DNA of 64,000 nucleotides from Seiridium cupressi (Eukaryota; Ascomycota; Sordariomycetes; Amphisphaeriales; Sporocadaceae). Below the pieces are notes generated by a model, which saw nothing but the letters and a program-made list of their open reading frames with translations, searched no databases and was not told the origin of the DNA. Below, one piece after another: positions 12,601 through 22,960 of the stretch (positions are counted from its first letter, which is position 1; every line of letters starts with the position of its first letter). The position numbers were made by a program, and so were the translations under genes. The stretch covers positions 297,692-361,691 of the forward strand of contig JARVKI010000040.1 in assembly GCA_036674765.1 (NCBI GenBank). Direction: 5' to 3'.

Positions 12601-12830
12601 AGGGAGCGGTGGTCAAGAAGAAGAAAAAGAAGACTAGTGTTCCTGGGGCAGAAGGCGAGGGTACCATCAAAGCGAAGAAGAAGAAGAAGAAGGTTCCTGT
12701 TGCAGAGGATGGCCAGGGTGTAATAGCTGAGGCTAAGATTGAAAGTCCAGCTATGACAGAGCAGGTGCCGGAAGCGGTCAAACCCAAGAAGAAGAAGAAG
12801 AAAGCCAGGGCGGCCGAGATCCAAGACTAA
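9651..12830 (+). CDS. APL5: AP-3 adaptor complex subunit delta (Apl5)
   Basis: Three exons, 9651..10352, 10403..10631, 10687..12830 (introns 50 and 55 nt), 1024 residues. It begins 'MFEKSLYDLIRGMRNHKGNE', the diagnostic start of delta adaptins. Residues 1 to about 600 are the HEAT-repeat adaptin trunk ('YLEMFGHDMSWASFNVLEVM' near 55; 'ELGWRRPNDFLPLAPRLFELL' near 205). The C-terminal hinge is acidic and Ser-rich and ends with three Lys tracts near 953, 973 and 1010, typical of fungal Apl5. AP-3 carries cargo from the Golgi or endosomes directly to the vacuole. No ear domain is obvious, as in many fungal orthologues. First in-frame ATG used. Confidence 0.95.
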
Positions 12831-13775
12831 ACAGAAACTATGCAACGGTCCTGTAGCGAGTATTCAGCCTAGTCATCAAAATATAGATCAGAATATTCAA
12901 GGCATTCAGCACCATAGGAAACTCACCACCTTACCCTACGCACCGTTCAGGGTATACTAGTTTCAATTAACCCGCTGTCGTACGTCCCGGTACATAGAGT
13001 GGGTACTATATTTATTTGGCGCCTAGGCGCATAACGGTATTCCTCCTGTCTTGATCAGACGCACATTGAAAGAAAACTGTTGATATGTACGCCTACACTT
13101 GCTCTGAACTAACGTTAGTTCTCGCGTAAAGTCCCATATAATATTAGGTTGTCAGGTTAGTGCTTCTTACAAGATCTGCTTCTTACCCAAATTAACTAGC
13201 CATTGTCGATAGATACGCCTTGTCAATGGATCTCTCTCTCACTGAGTGATCATTGTCGATATTCACACTTACATGGGCGACAGTAACTATAACAACGACT
13301 ATACCAAGATTTCCCCACAAGCGTTCGATCCTCAACTCTATCCCCCCCTCTCCCCCACATTCTCCGCATTCGGGACACATATAGGCTAAATGTAGACTGG
13401 AGAGTATCGTCATTGATCTGCAATTTGCTTTAGTCGAGGTGACAGAGCCAATATTGCATGAGTGTGATTGGTGCGCAAAGTACTAGGAGACTCCAGTGCG
13501 AATCTTATTGTACATCTGCCGCTGTAGTTCGCAAGCTTATAAAGATCGCGGCCCGTTATTCGGGAATGATGGGGTAAACATGGAGATCAATCCTTTCACC
13601 GAGGCACATAGTTGAATATGATTGGCTGTTCTGACGACTTGACACAGGTTTTCGGCAAAATGGCGGATACTGTGAATACTTGAGCGTTGCTGCTGGCTAC
13701 TGTGAAATCTATAAACCTCTAGATCCCAGAACCATCATCTTCTTCCATGAGGTGACAACTTAGACGTAATTTGCA
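12831..13775. promoter_or_regulatory. intergenic; 3' region of AP-3 delta and promoter of beta-xylosidase
   Basis: 945 bp. Contains a GGCTAA site at 13384-13389, an inverted GGCTAG at 13196-13201 and a CCCCAC (inverted CreA-like GTGGGG) at about 13353-13358. Otherwise featureless. Confidence 0.45.
13384..13389 (+). promoter_or_regulatory. possible XlnR/Xyr1 site (GGCTAA)
   Basis: GGCTAA followed by A, about 390 bp upstream of the beta-xylosidase ATG, matches the GGCTRR consensus bound by the fungal xylanase regulator XlnR. A second match is at 13196-13201 on the minus strand. A hexamer occurs often by chance, so the support is the fit to the downstream gene. Confidence 0.35.
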
Positions 13776-16277
13776 ATGATGGTCGTTCTTCTCGGTACAG
13801 CATTGAGTCTTCTAGTCTCAGGCGTCGCTGCAGCGGGCCACCTTTTTCCGGATTGTGAAAATGGTCCCTTGGTCAACAATACTGTTTGCGACACAAGCTC
13901 GTCCGTCTCGGATCGTGCCAAAGCCCTCGTTGCCGCATTCACTACCGAAGAGAAATTTCAGCTGGTAGTCAGCACATCTCCAGGAGTACCTCGCCTTGGG
14001 CTTCCGAGCTATGAATGGTGGCGTAAGCGGTGTTATTCATTCCCTCTTTGCTATAAACATCACATCACTAACTTGAAGTCCAGAGGAGGCCTTGCACGGC
14101 GTCGCCAGCTCCCCTGGAGTTCAGTTCGCCGCTTCGGGGAATTACTCTTATGCCACATCTTTCCCGCAACCTATATTGATGGGCGCAGCGTTTGATGACA
14201 GTCTCATCGAAGCTGTGGCCACCGTAGTGAGCACCGAGGCCCGGGCCTTCAACAACGCAAACCGGTCGGGACTTGATTATTGGACACCTAACATCAATCC
14301 TTATCGAGATCCGCGATGGGGCCGTGGCCAGGAGACACCCGGAGAGGACCCGTTTCACATCAAGTCATACGTCAAGGCACTCATCAAGGGACTCCAGGGC
14401 GACGACCCCAATTACTTCAAGGTCGTGGCTACTTGCAAACACTTTGCGGGTTACGACCTTGAGAACTGGAACGGCAATGAACGCTACGAATTTGATGCCA
14501 TCATCAACCCCCAGGAGCTTAGCGAGTATTACATGCAGCCCTTCAAGGCGTGTGCCCGAGATGCGAAGGTAGCCTCTATCATGTGCTCTTACAATGCTCT
14601 GAACGGAGTTCCGACCTGCGCTAGTTCCTATATCTTGCAGGATGTCCTGAGAGGCCATTGGAACTGGACAGACGACGGGTTCTACGTCGTCTCTGACTGC
14701 GACACGGTCCAGAATGTCTACATGCCACACAACTACTCACCAACGCGCGAGGGAGCCGCAGCCGACTCGCTCGTCGCGGGGACAGACCTGAACTGTGGGA
14801 CGTACTACCAATTACACCTTCCGGCGGCATACGATCAAGGACTCATCAATGATACTGTGATCGACCAGGCGCTTGTGCGTTTGTACGCGGCACAAATCAG
14901 ACTAGGTGTAAGTACAGTCTTGGGTTCCTACATTGCCGATTTATCAATGTCTTAAAAGCCAAATTTTCCCAAGCCCTATGTCAAAACCCGGAAAACTTAT
15001 TCGTAGGAGTCGTTACTAACTAGAAGCTGATGTAGGTATTCGATCCGGCTTCCTCTACATCATATCGTGCCCTCGCATTTCTCGACGTGAATACTCCCGA
15101 GGCTCAAGATTTAGCCCTGAAGGCGGCGGAAGAGGGTATTGTCCTAATCAAAAATGATGGGGTATTACCAATAAGTGTTCCAACAGACCGGAATCTGACT
15201 CTAGCTCTCATCGGCTCCTGGGCCAACGCGACTGCAGCTCAGACGCAAGGCAACTACGCCGGCATCGCACCTTTTATACACAATCCTCTATATGCAGCAT
15301 CCCAACTGCCCAACGTGAACGTCCTATATGGCGGTAGTCCTGGTGACCCAACGACAAGTGGCTATCCAGCAGCGTTGGACGCTGCTAGTGGTGCGGACAT
15401 CATCATTTATGTCGATGGGTCGGACAGCGGCGAGAGCAACGATCGGAACCTGATTCGTTGGTCAGGCGAGGGTCAGGATATCATGCTGCAAATCGCCGGG
15501 TTGGGCAAACCGTTTATCCTCTTGCAAATGGGAGATCAGCTCGACGATGCACCTTTTCTCAAGCACGAGAATGTCTCCGCCATTATGTGGGCTGGATTCC
15601 CTGGGCAAGCGGGCGGCGATGCTATCATGAACATAATCACGGGCAAGACTGCCCCGGCAGGGCGCTTACCCGTGACTCAGTATCCTGCAGATTATGTCAA
15701 CCAGGTCCCGATGACGGATATGGGGCTCAGGCCGGATGAGACGAGCGGTAATCCCGGGCGTACCTATCAGTGGTATGGTGATGCAACGGTGCCATTCGGA
15801 TACGGACTTCACTACACGAGTTTCGACCTTTCTCTCGATGGGGATGGCGAGTCCAGTTGGGAGATCAGTGACTTGCTTGACGGCTGCGAAGAAAACTACA
15901 AGGACCTCTGCTCCTTCCAGAGCGTTGCGGTGACTGTGAAGAATACTGGTGCGGTGACGTCTGACTTTACCACTCTGGGCTTCATTGCCGGCGAGTATGG
16001 ACCTTCTCCGTACCCAATCAAACAGCTGGTGGCCTATCAACGATCATTTGGCGTGGCTGCAGGATTGACTACCACAGCTTACCTAAACCTGACGTTGGGA
16101 AGTCTCGGTAGGCACGATGCAGAAGGAAAGTTGGTGTTATATCCTGGAGCATACAGTCTATTCGTCGATGTACCGACGGGTGCAGTTTGGAACTTCACAT
16201 TGTCCGGAGAGGATACGGTGCTGGAAGAGTGGCCCAAAGACCCAGGGCCAAAGACAGCGGAAGAATCGGAATTATGA
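13776..16277 (+). CDS. secreted exo-1,4-beta-xylosidase, GH3
   Basis: Three exons, 13776..14022, 14084..14907, 15036..16277 (introns 61 and 128 nt), 770 residues. Signal peptide at residues 1-20 ('MMVVLLGTALSLLVSGVAAA'). GH3 N-terminal domain: 'WWQEALHGVA' created across intron 1, 'NPYRDPRWGRGQETPGEDP', 'KHFAGYDLENW', and the nucleophile region 'VVSDCDTV' near residue 287, which are beta-xylosidase rather than beta-glucosidase signatures. The GH3 C-terminal domain follows ('EGIVLIKNDGVLP', 'GFPGQAGGDAI'), then a fibronectin III-like domain. It releases xylose from xylo-oligosaccharides outside the cell. Upstream GGCTRR sites suggest XlnR control. ATG at 13776 is followed directly by a second ATG; either is possible. 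Confidence 0.95.
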
Positions 16278-16737
16278 AGCAGGTTAATTTTATATTTCAA
16301 GTGTCTTTGCCAGATATCGGGTTGGTGAGCTGATCACGATGGAAGGCCGAACTAAATGTGCTAAGGGTAAACCGCTGGTTAATAAATATACAATGAAGCC
16401 CCCTCATAGGACTCCTGAGGGATGTCTACCAACACACATCTCTTGGTGCCAGTGCTCAGGTTTCTCCGGGGTACAGGGACAGGGACCCATATAAGGATCC
16501 TAAGTACTGGGATACCTTCCGGCTGGAATTTGAGAACATCTTCTGGGATAAGGAAGGGCATCACCTGATCCAGCATCCTCCTGCAGTGTACCACGTAGGA
16601 TCGTACTCGCCGAACTTCTACTCTCCCTGAGTCTTACTTGTCTCTTCAAATCGGCCCTTGCATTGAGAGCGCACAGCCTAGAATATTCTACCTAGTTTTC
16701 AAACCACATGCTCGGGGATCTAACCACAACTGACAAG
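16278..16737. other. intergenic with a possible coding fragment at 16470-16628
   Basis: On the plus strand, about 16470-16628 reads as a protein-like stretch with 'DPKYWDTFRLEFENIFW' that ends at TGA. No start codon or splice site joins it to the phospholipase-D-like remnant downstream. It may be a displaced 5' piece of that pseudogene or an unrelated relic. Confidence 0.3.
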
Positions 16738-18348
16738 ATGACCTGATACTAGAGAAGTTGGGATCAAGGCCGCCAAGAAAGCAATAGGCGATATCGCGGG
16801 ACTCGTTGCACCATACGTGCTTGGGGTTCCCAAAGATAAACTCACCCAAATGCTCAACATGATGTTTGAGAACGTTTCTTTGAGTGTCAGTTGGAATCAC
16901 GGGAAGATCTTAGCTGTCGGCGGAAAGACCATGATGACCGGAGGAGTCAACTACTGGCCACATTACACAGCCAAGGACCCCCGCAAGATCATCGGTGTGC
17001 AGTCTGTTGTGACCGGTGATGCTACTATTTCCGCTCACCTATACGCGGAATACTTCTGGAAGTGAGTGACGCCTGATATCCCGTATTCTTTTTGAATCAA
17101 GACCATAGACTGCGAACCTACACGACAGGGAAAAAGATCTTGCAGGGGAGACATTAAGCCGTCCACGTACTAATCACGAGGCAGTTATTTCATCCAAGGC
17201 CACAAACCGACACGAACTCTTTCAGCTACACCAATTCCATGGCAGCAGACAGCATACCATGGACATCGACTCAGCAAGATAACAAGATCCCGCTTTTCAA
17301 GAACACAAATGCTCGTCGATCCGCATCGGATAAGGGATTGATCCCTGTGCTTTCTGTCGCACGCATGAGAGACTGGCATGGCAGCACCTTCACACTGGAC
17401 TACCCAGTCCAGATTTTCGATGGGATGCGAGATGTTTTGGTCAATGCCCAGTTCCCTATAGTCCCCGCTTAGATCGGCGACAGTGTCAACCGAAAACCAT
17501 TCAAGGATTTTGTCGAGGCCGCGAACAAGCTGTCAGACGACGGCCCGTACTTCAAGGGTCTCATCACTGGCCTGCTAGGGTACTCGCCGGCGGTATGGGC
17601 GAGCAGGTAGTCTAGAATCTGGGCGATCTCGAATGCGAAGCAGAGCGTCCGCCTGTGCAATCAATCTATTGTCGGTACTTTGCAGGAAGGCGCCACCGGC
17701 TACGATAGTCTCGTTGCTTGGGCAAAAGGGAACTGCCCAAATTCCGGTTGGGATGGGAAGTTGGTGCCTTATGGTGCGTGATGTTTTGTTTCTCTTTCCT
17801 ATTCTCCTGTTTTCTCTATACCTCCATTTTCCTATCCGCTGTGTATTCCTGGTTGACCTAATAATAACTCATTCTGATAATCACCAGACCTCCTATTGGC
17901 CATTGCCAAAGACTTTTACCGTGTGCGCGATGAAATTTCCAACGACAGTGGTGTCTTTGTGGTCCTTGCTGCACACTCTGGTATCCCGAAGGATCTCGAT
18001 GGATGGCAAGACAAGGCCCCTTGGAGTATGGTGCGAGACCGTGTACAGCTGCTCTTGATGACATTAGACGATCAGCTTACCGCCAAGAAATGCGGTGATA
18101 CTGTCGATAAAAAGTTGCAACTTAAACGCGTCGAAGCAAAGAAGACGCATGGCACTAGCATCATCCACACGAAGACGTACTGCATCGACCACGACTTGCT
18201 GTACATCGGTAGCGACAATCCGTACCCGAGTTACAACGAAGAGCACGGGATATGGGTCGAGGACCAGGCGGCAATAAGCAGTTGGAGGGATGGGTTTAGG
18301 GACAAGCTTTGGAGCGATACTGAGGCCGTGAGCAAGGACGAGAAGTAG
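16738..18348 (+). pseudogene. phospholipase D-like (HKD) protein, broken
   Basis: Conceptual frame: exon from about 16738 to about 17060, next exon from about 17228 to 17773, then 17888..18348 after a clean 114-nt intron that restores 'KLVPYDLLLAIAKDF'. HKD-type motifs are seen twice: 'SWNHGKILAVGGKTMMTGG' near 16880-16945 and 'IIHTKTYCIDHDLLYIGSDN' near 18160-18220. This is the pattern of PLD-superfamily phosphodiesterases. Two in-frame TAG codons (about 17470-17472 and 17608-17610) interrupt otherwise well preserved sequence ('SVNRKPFKDFVEAANKLSDD', 'NAKQSVRLCNQSIVGTLQ'). No ATG opens the first block, so the 5' end is also lost. Each stop would read as Gln if TAG were CAG. An unusual splice pattern removing the stops cannot be excluded but none is obvious. 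Confidence 0.7.
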
Positions 18349-19383
18349 AAAAGCCTGACATCGTCATTTCGAAAAAGCAAACAATGATTTTTGGAATCAT
18401 TTCTTGAAATTAGCTCTTGAAATTGATTATTGAAATTTGAAAAGTTATCTACCTGCGAAAGAAAGCCACAGCTTATATATACGGAAATGCATAGCCCGTG
18501 AATTACCCACATGTAAGATGTGGATTCATTCCTCCACCGGGCCAACATGATAAATGTATTTAAAATAACATATCCAATACGTAAGAGCGCACCTTTGACT
18601 TCCCTCAAATCACTGTCGCTTTAATTTCAAAGTGGCGCGCGAAAATTGCAAACAGGGGGATGCCTGGTGGCTCATGTCTGTCGACTCGGTACAGGATATT
18701 GCTGCCAAGTAGCCTGGGCTTTGAATTCTTACTGTGTTTAGAGTGTATCGTATTTCATCATTATAGCTACCGGACCTAGGAACTACCAGGCTCATCTCCG
18801 TCTTGCTGTCGATAATATCATAGACCTGAGGTGGCGCTCTGGGCAGCCACTTTACGATAACGGCGCAGTTTCTGCGTAGAAACGAAGATAACGCCGGCCC
18901 CTTCTCTACGAGACTCGCTGATTCTCGGGAGTTATACCATAGCGTGATCTTCGTTTCCGTAAGGGAGTAAGATCAAGAAGAAATCGTGCTCATGTAACCC
19001 AGAACTTCGTAGACTTCACTGATTTGGGTATCCATCCATAGTGTTCGGCGTGATAAACAGGAAGGAGGAATAATTCTCGTTTGAGTGGACAACCTGATCG
19101 ACCAAAGATGGTGTCTAAACCTGGCGTTTGATATGGAGGACGGAAAGCGAGGCTGATACTATTACGAGGACGACTACAGCAACTTGCTTCAAAAACAAGA
19201 ACTCCTAGATAACAGCCTGTTTACCTTTCTAGTCTCGGGGTAGGCCGGTGATTGCAATTTGGCGGATCAGCTGACAATTTCGAAAGGATCCAATATGGAA
19301 GGCTTCGCAAGTAAGCAGCTTTCTAGTACATGGCAGTGGATTCACGGACTGCATATCATTGCCATGACGGATTCCTTATTTAT
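18349..19383. other. intergenic, about 1 kb
   Basis: No gene recognised. An 11-bp inverted repeat (GAAACGAAGAT at 18879-18889 and its complement at 18947-18957) is the only structure noted. Confidence 0.4.
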
Positions 19384-19863
19384 TTAATCTTGAGATGCGC
19401 AGCTACCACTGGTAATGACTGGTGCATCTTTTATGGCCGTAGCATGCTCTTTATAGTACTGCAGCATCTCTTCAAATCCCTTTGTTCCAGGCTCCGGACT
19501 GCTTCCGTCTTGGTGCAAGAACTTTTTCAGCCCCTCATACGCCGGTGATTTCATCTTGATTTCGTACTTCTTCCCAGCCGCGTTGTCTTCGACAAAAGCA
19601 GTATCGACCTGGACTACCCACCAGCTATCGACAGAGTGCTCACGCGTGTATTCCAAACGCTCGGCATCACTCGTCAGCTTTTCGTACGCCCGGCCTTCAT
19701 CCGAGTCGATTAGGATCGTGTGCACCTTGTAGCTCCCTGGCCTGTCTGGTAGTGTGGCTTCTTTGTCGTGGATTTTGTAGTATGGCCACTTCTGAGGCTC
19801 TGGGTCCTGAGCAGATGTGACTGACTCTTTCTTGCCCTGCATCCTTGTTTGCAATTGGCCCAT
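19384..19863 (-). CDS. hypothetical protein, 159 aa
   Basis: Single exon, 159 residues, hydrophilic, no signal peptide or membrane segment, no family recognised. Composition is protein-like (Lys/Glu/Asp-rich with 'SWWVVQVDTAFVEDN'). Residues near 60-72 contain 'DSDEGRAYEKLT', which closely resembles 'DSPAGRAFEKLT' in the secreted protein at 21058-21606, 1.2 kb away on the other strand. The Thr/Tyr/Glu-rich segment following the motif is less similar. The start is the first ATG after an in-frame stop. Function unknown. Confidence 0.6.
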   Translation of the reverse strand: MGQLQTRMQGKKESVTSAQDPEPQKWPYYKIHDKEATLPDRPGSYKVHTILIDSDEGRAYEKLTSDAERLEYTREHSVDSWWVVQVDTAFVEDNAAGKKYEIKMKSPAYEGLKKFLHQDGSSPEPGTKGFEEMLQYYKEHATAIKDAPVITSGSCASQD

Positions 19864-20283
19864 AGGAGTAGCGTTTGGAGAGGCTACGTGAAAACACCAG
19901 TAGATGGTGAAAGGCGGGGAGCAGAGGTTGGGATAGATTGAAAAGGATTGTCCAAAGAGATGAAGAGTGCCTTAAAAGAGTGAGATATTGGTGAGAACAA
20001 GATTTAGGTCACTAAACGATAGTGTGACTTCTGCCCGATAATGAGACGAAATGCTGAGAACTGTGTGTCTCTAGAGGCTAAGAAGTCCAGCTATTTGGGG
20101 GCCAAGAAGAGACCTACTACGTCACGCGACAGTGCTCGGCTGATCGGGCCCGCTCCTGATGTGCCTATGGGGATACAGCCTTCTGCCAGGTTGCTGAGCC
20201 TCAGCAACGCCTAGAAGGATTGATATAACCGCTCACGGGTTCGACTTCCTGTCAGCTTCCTTCTCAATATCGGGACCGGAGGT

Positions 20284-20349
20284 GGTCACTGAAAGATGCA
20301 CATCTCCCTACTTAGTTTGGCTTGGGGAAGTGTGCATCTTTCATTGACC
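20284..20349. repeat. near-perfect inverted repeat (25-bp arms, 16-nt loop)
   Basis: Left arm 20284-20308 and right arm 20325-20349 are complementary at 22 of 25 positions and are separated by 16 nt. The core GAAAGATGCACA is perfectly repeated in inverse. It could be a cruciform, a transcribed hairpin, a dimeric regulator site or a very small foldback element. No terminal duplication is evident. Confidence 0.8.
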
Positions 20350-20717
20350 AGCCACGCTAGTCTATGAATAAACGAGCTGCTCAAGGTGAGAACGAGGGTG
20401 CGATTCGGCTCGGCCAGCTCCTGCGCTTGCTGCGGGACTGGGGAGTGAGGCACTGGGCACAGTCAGCTAATATGTGGGACGCCCGCGATCTGCAGGTCCA
20501 CAATGTCACCGCCCCAAACTAATACTATGAATGTATGGTTGCAGGGTAATTAGAAGCCTCCCAACCGGGTACCTTAAGGCATTGGCAGGGGTGCGCTTTT
20601 AACAGGGAGGATCAATGTACTGGTCTGTGCCACGAATTTTCCACCTGCCATTCTGTCATACAAGAAGAGCTATGGGGTAGAACTGTGCCAATACTATTAA
20701 TAGGAAACCAGCTGAGT

Positions 20718-20725
20718 TGACGTCA
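20718..20725. promoter_or_regulatory. CRE palindrome TGACGTCA
   Basis: Perfect 8-bp cAMP-response element, extended to the 10-bp palindrome TTGACGTCAA (20717-20726), about 330 bp upstream of the secreted-protein ATG. Related sequence GACGTCA recurs at 20848-20854 and TGACG at 20839-20843. In fungi such sites bind Atf1/AtfA-type bZIP stress factors. Confidence 0.5.
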
Positions 20726-20898
20726 ATATTTGACAATACAGCAATCCTCTGTAGCTGTGAATAGTTGCTGACACTGACGATCAAAGCTGTGTTCAATGAG
20801 AACCAGAAAATCTACGACCTTGAGCATGGTGTAGCAACTGACGCCTAGACGTCATCCACAGTCCAAGAAACAAGCAAGGAAATAAGTCTATCTACAAG

Positions 20899-20905
20899 TA
20901 TAAAA
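20899..20905 (+). promoter_or_regulatory. TATA box (TATAAAA)
   Basis: TATAAAA about 155 bp upstream of the ATG at 21058. It is followed by a C/A-rich leader without upstream ATGs near the start, the layout of a strongly inducible fungal gene. Confidence 0.5.
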
Positions 20906-21057
20906 CATGCCATCTTTAAGTATCTAGATTTGGACTCGACAATTCACCCATCACAACTTACAAATAACACATAAACACCATCTCCCGCTCACCTCGAAAC
21001 ATCAACGATCAAGCCATTTCTGATACTCAAAACAAGACCAAAAGAAATCTACCAAAA

Positions 21058-21606
21058 ATGCAGTTCAACGCTCTTCTCCTCGCCGCGCTTGTTTCAGGCG
21101 GTGCTATGGCAAACTACAACGTCAAGCTTTACGAGCACCGAAGCTGCCTGTTCAAAGTCGCCCACGAATGCAAGGACATTGGAGAGAAGGTCTGCTGCAA
21201 CGACGACGGGAAAAAGTTCAAGTCGGGCGATTTTGAGGAGACCGGCGGTGGCAAGACCACCGACAACCTCAAGCTCTACAAGGAATCGGACTGCGGCGGG
21301 TTTGACGTGGCCCAGAAGACGGGCGGGGCCTGTGTCAGCTACAAGGACAAGGAGATCCAAGGCGCCAAGGTGTTTGTCGTCATCGAGCCGGGCTCTAAGC
21401 GAGACGTGGAGGAGGAGGAGGACCACGTTGTCAAGAGAGTGAAGCCCGATACCTTCTCTTTGGAAGAGGGAAGGTTCAAGTACTCCGTCAAGCGCGACTC
21501 TCCTGCAGGGAGAGCGTTCGAGAAACTCACACGAGTCGAACACCAGCGAGACCATCTATACACATTTGGAACGCGCGAGGAGATTCCGAAATCTCAGCTC
21601 GAGTAG
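21058..21606 (+). CDS. small secreted cysteine-containing protein with Kex2 sites, effector-like
   Basis: Intronless, 182 residues. Signal peptide at residues 1-18 ('MQFNALLLAALVSGGAMA'). The mature N-terminal part (19-115) has six cysteines (one 'CC' pair), compatible with three disulfides. After that come three dibasic Lys-Arg sites ('SKRDV', 'VVKRV', 'SVKRD') separating acidic spacers, the pattern of Kex2-processed secreted pro-proteins. The tail contains 'DSPAGRAFEKLT'. No known fold recognised. A TATA box and CRE-type palindromes upstream suggest regulated expression. It resembles candidate effectors or KEP-type precursors, but function is unknown. Confidence 0.75.
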   Translation: MQFNALLLAALVSGGAMANYNVKLYEHRSCLFKVAHECKDIGEKVCCNDDGKKFKSGDFEETGGGKTTDNLKLYKESDCGGFDVAQKTGGACVSYKDKEIQGAKVFVVIEPGSKRDVEEEEDHVVKRVKPDTFSLEEGRFKYSVKRDSPAGRAFEKLTRVEHQRDHLYTFGTREEIPKSQLE

Positions 21607-22030
21607 AGTCGAACTATATTGATATCCCCTCTGGTGTCTCATCCTGACAATGGGAAAACCCTTATAAGGATCGTCCATCCGGATGATGAACTAGAAAGCG
21701 GATATTTGTACGAACATGTATAATAGTGTACTGGTGGTTTTTATATTTCATTCTTTTATGCAACGGTATAGAATTTTGTCTCTGCATCCACATATGGAGC
21801 CCGGTGACCATGGCGAGAAGGAGTGGAAGAGTCGAGATGTTAGAAACAAATCATACTACATGATTATACAGTGGTGAAGGTAGACAATGAACTAATAGTA
21901 TCAGAAATGTGAGTTCAAATTACGACTACCTGTATCTTTGCTCGATGATTGGAGTGTTGACACGAGCCAACAAGCTCATATTCCGAAGCAGTCAGATTAA
22001 TTATCGGCATACGCCAAGAAAAAAAAGAAG

Positions 22031-22100
<70 letters not shown>

Positions 22101-22935
22101 CCGTTGGGAAGTAGTGGTTGTGTCGTAAAGGCGATTGCGTTGTCTGATTCAGGTGGTCTCTGTTTTTGCTGGCTTGCCTTATTGAAAAGAAGGTCATATA
22201 AGCCTGGAGTGCTTCCTTGCATAAATGAAAAAGAGACTCCTATACGCATTGATTTGCTTGAAAAGGTTTTTCTCTTTCTTCCCTTTATAAAAGATAAAGC
22301 AGGACCAGAGGTTAATCACCGTGGTTACCAGCAAGAGTGCTGCAAAAGTCTTCATCTTAGTCCTTCCTGTCCTCGTCACAATATACCTCGACAGAGACGC
22401 AATGGAACACGCCGGTCCTTCGCGACCTTTTTGATAATATCGGTGAAGTTGTAGTTAATCTGACGGGTAACACGTAAATGTAAAATAGTCAAGTCTACCT
22501 CAAAGCTCGTACTGTGTTGAGGTGGTGGTAATAACTGGCCTTTCCCGCTCATACATGAACTAGGTTTGAGGCGGGATTTGAGTTTACGGCCCAGCCCCGG
22601 TGGGGTAATGAAATGCTGGTGCAAAGTGGAGGAACGTGCTTTAGGAATAATGTACCTGCCAGGCATTAATTACCCGTGCTTAGCGTATCCGATTGGGGCG
22701 GATCCTCCAAAACGCGGGCTCGGGCCTGTACCAAGCTACATTCCATCCAGGTCACACGCTGCAGCACTCCGTCGACACCTCAATGAAGCTGTGCACTCAC
22801 TCATCCTCATCCTCCGAGTCGATCGAGTCGATCCGGTGAAGCGACAGTTCTCGCGTCGCTGCTCCGCCATTCCAACACGCTAAAGCCCCAAATACGGGTC
22901 TCGTTCCTCAGCAGACTGTCAGAAAACATGTATCA
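21607..22935. other. intergenic, 1.3 kb, with AG microsatellite
   Basis: No gene recognised. Open frames around 22000-22250 are artefacts of the dinucleotide repeat. Confidence 0.5.
22037..22097. repeat. (AG)n microsatellite, about 30 units
   Basis: Uninterrupted AG repeat preceded by an A-rich tract (22018-22036). Likely length-polymorphic. Confidence 0.95.
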
Positions 22936-22960
22936 ATGGCGCCGAATATACAAGACCTGA
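22928..22960 (+). promoter_or_regulatory. upstream ORF overlapping the SET-gene start
   Basis: ATG at 22928 opens a 10-codon frame that ends at TGA 22958-22960, overlapping the main ATG at 22936 in another frame. If the transcript begins upstream, initiation here would reduce translation of the SET protein. Confidence 0.4.

Larger units (their letters stand above)
19864..21057. promoter_or_regulatory. divergent intergenic region with hairpin, CRE palindrome and TATA box
   Basis: 1.2 kb between the divergent 159-aa gene and the secreted-protein gene. Holds the 25-bp hairpin, the TGACGTCA palindrome and the TATA box listed separately. No coding sequence seen. Confidence 0.5.

Noticed and set aside
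20221..20270. B-box-like GGGTTCGACTTCC
   Set aside because: No A box or cloverleaf can be drawn around it.
22000..22250. Ser/Leu and Arg/Glu repeat ORFs on both strands
   Set aside because: Created solely by the AG microsatellite.
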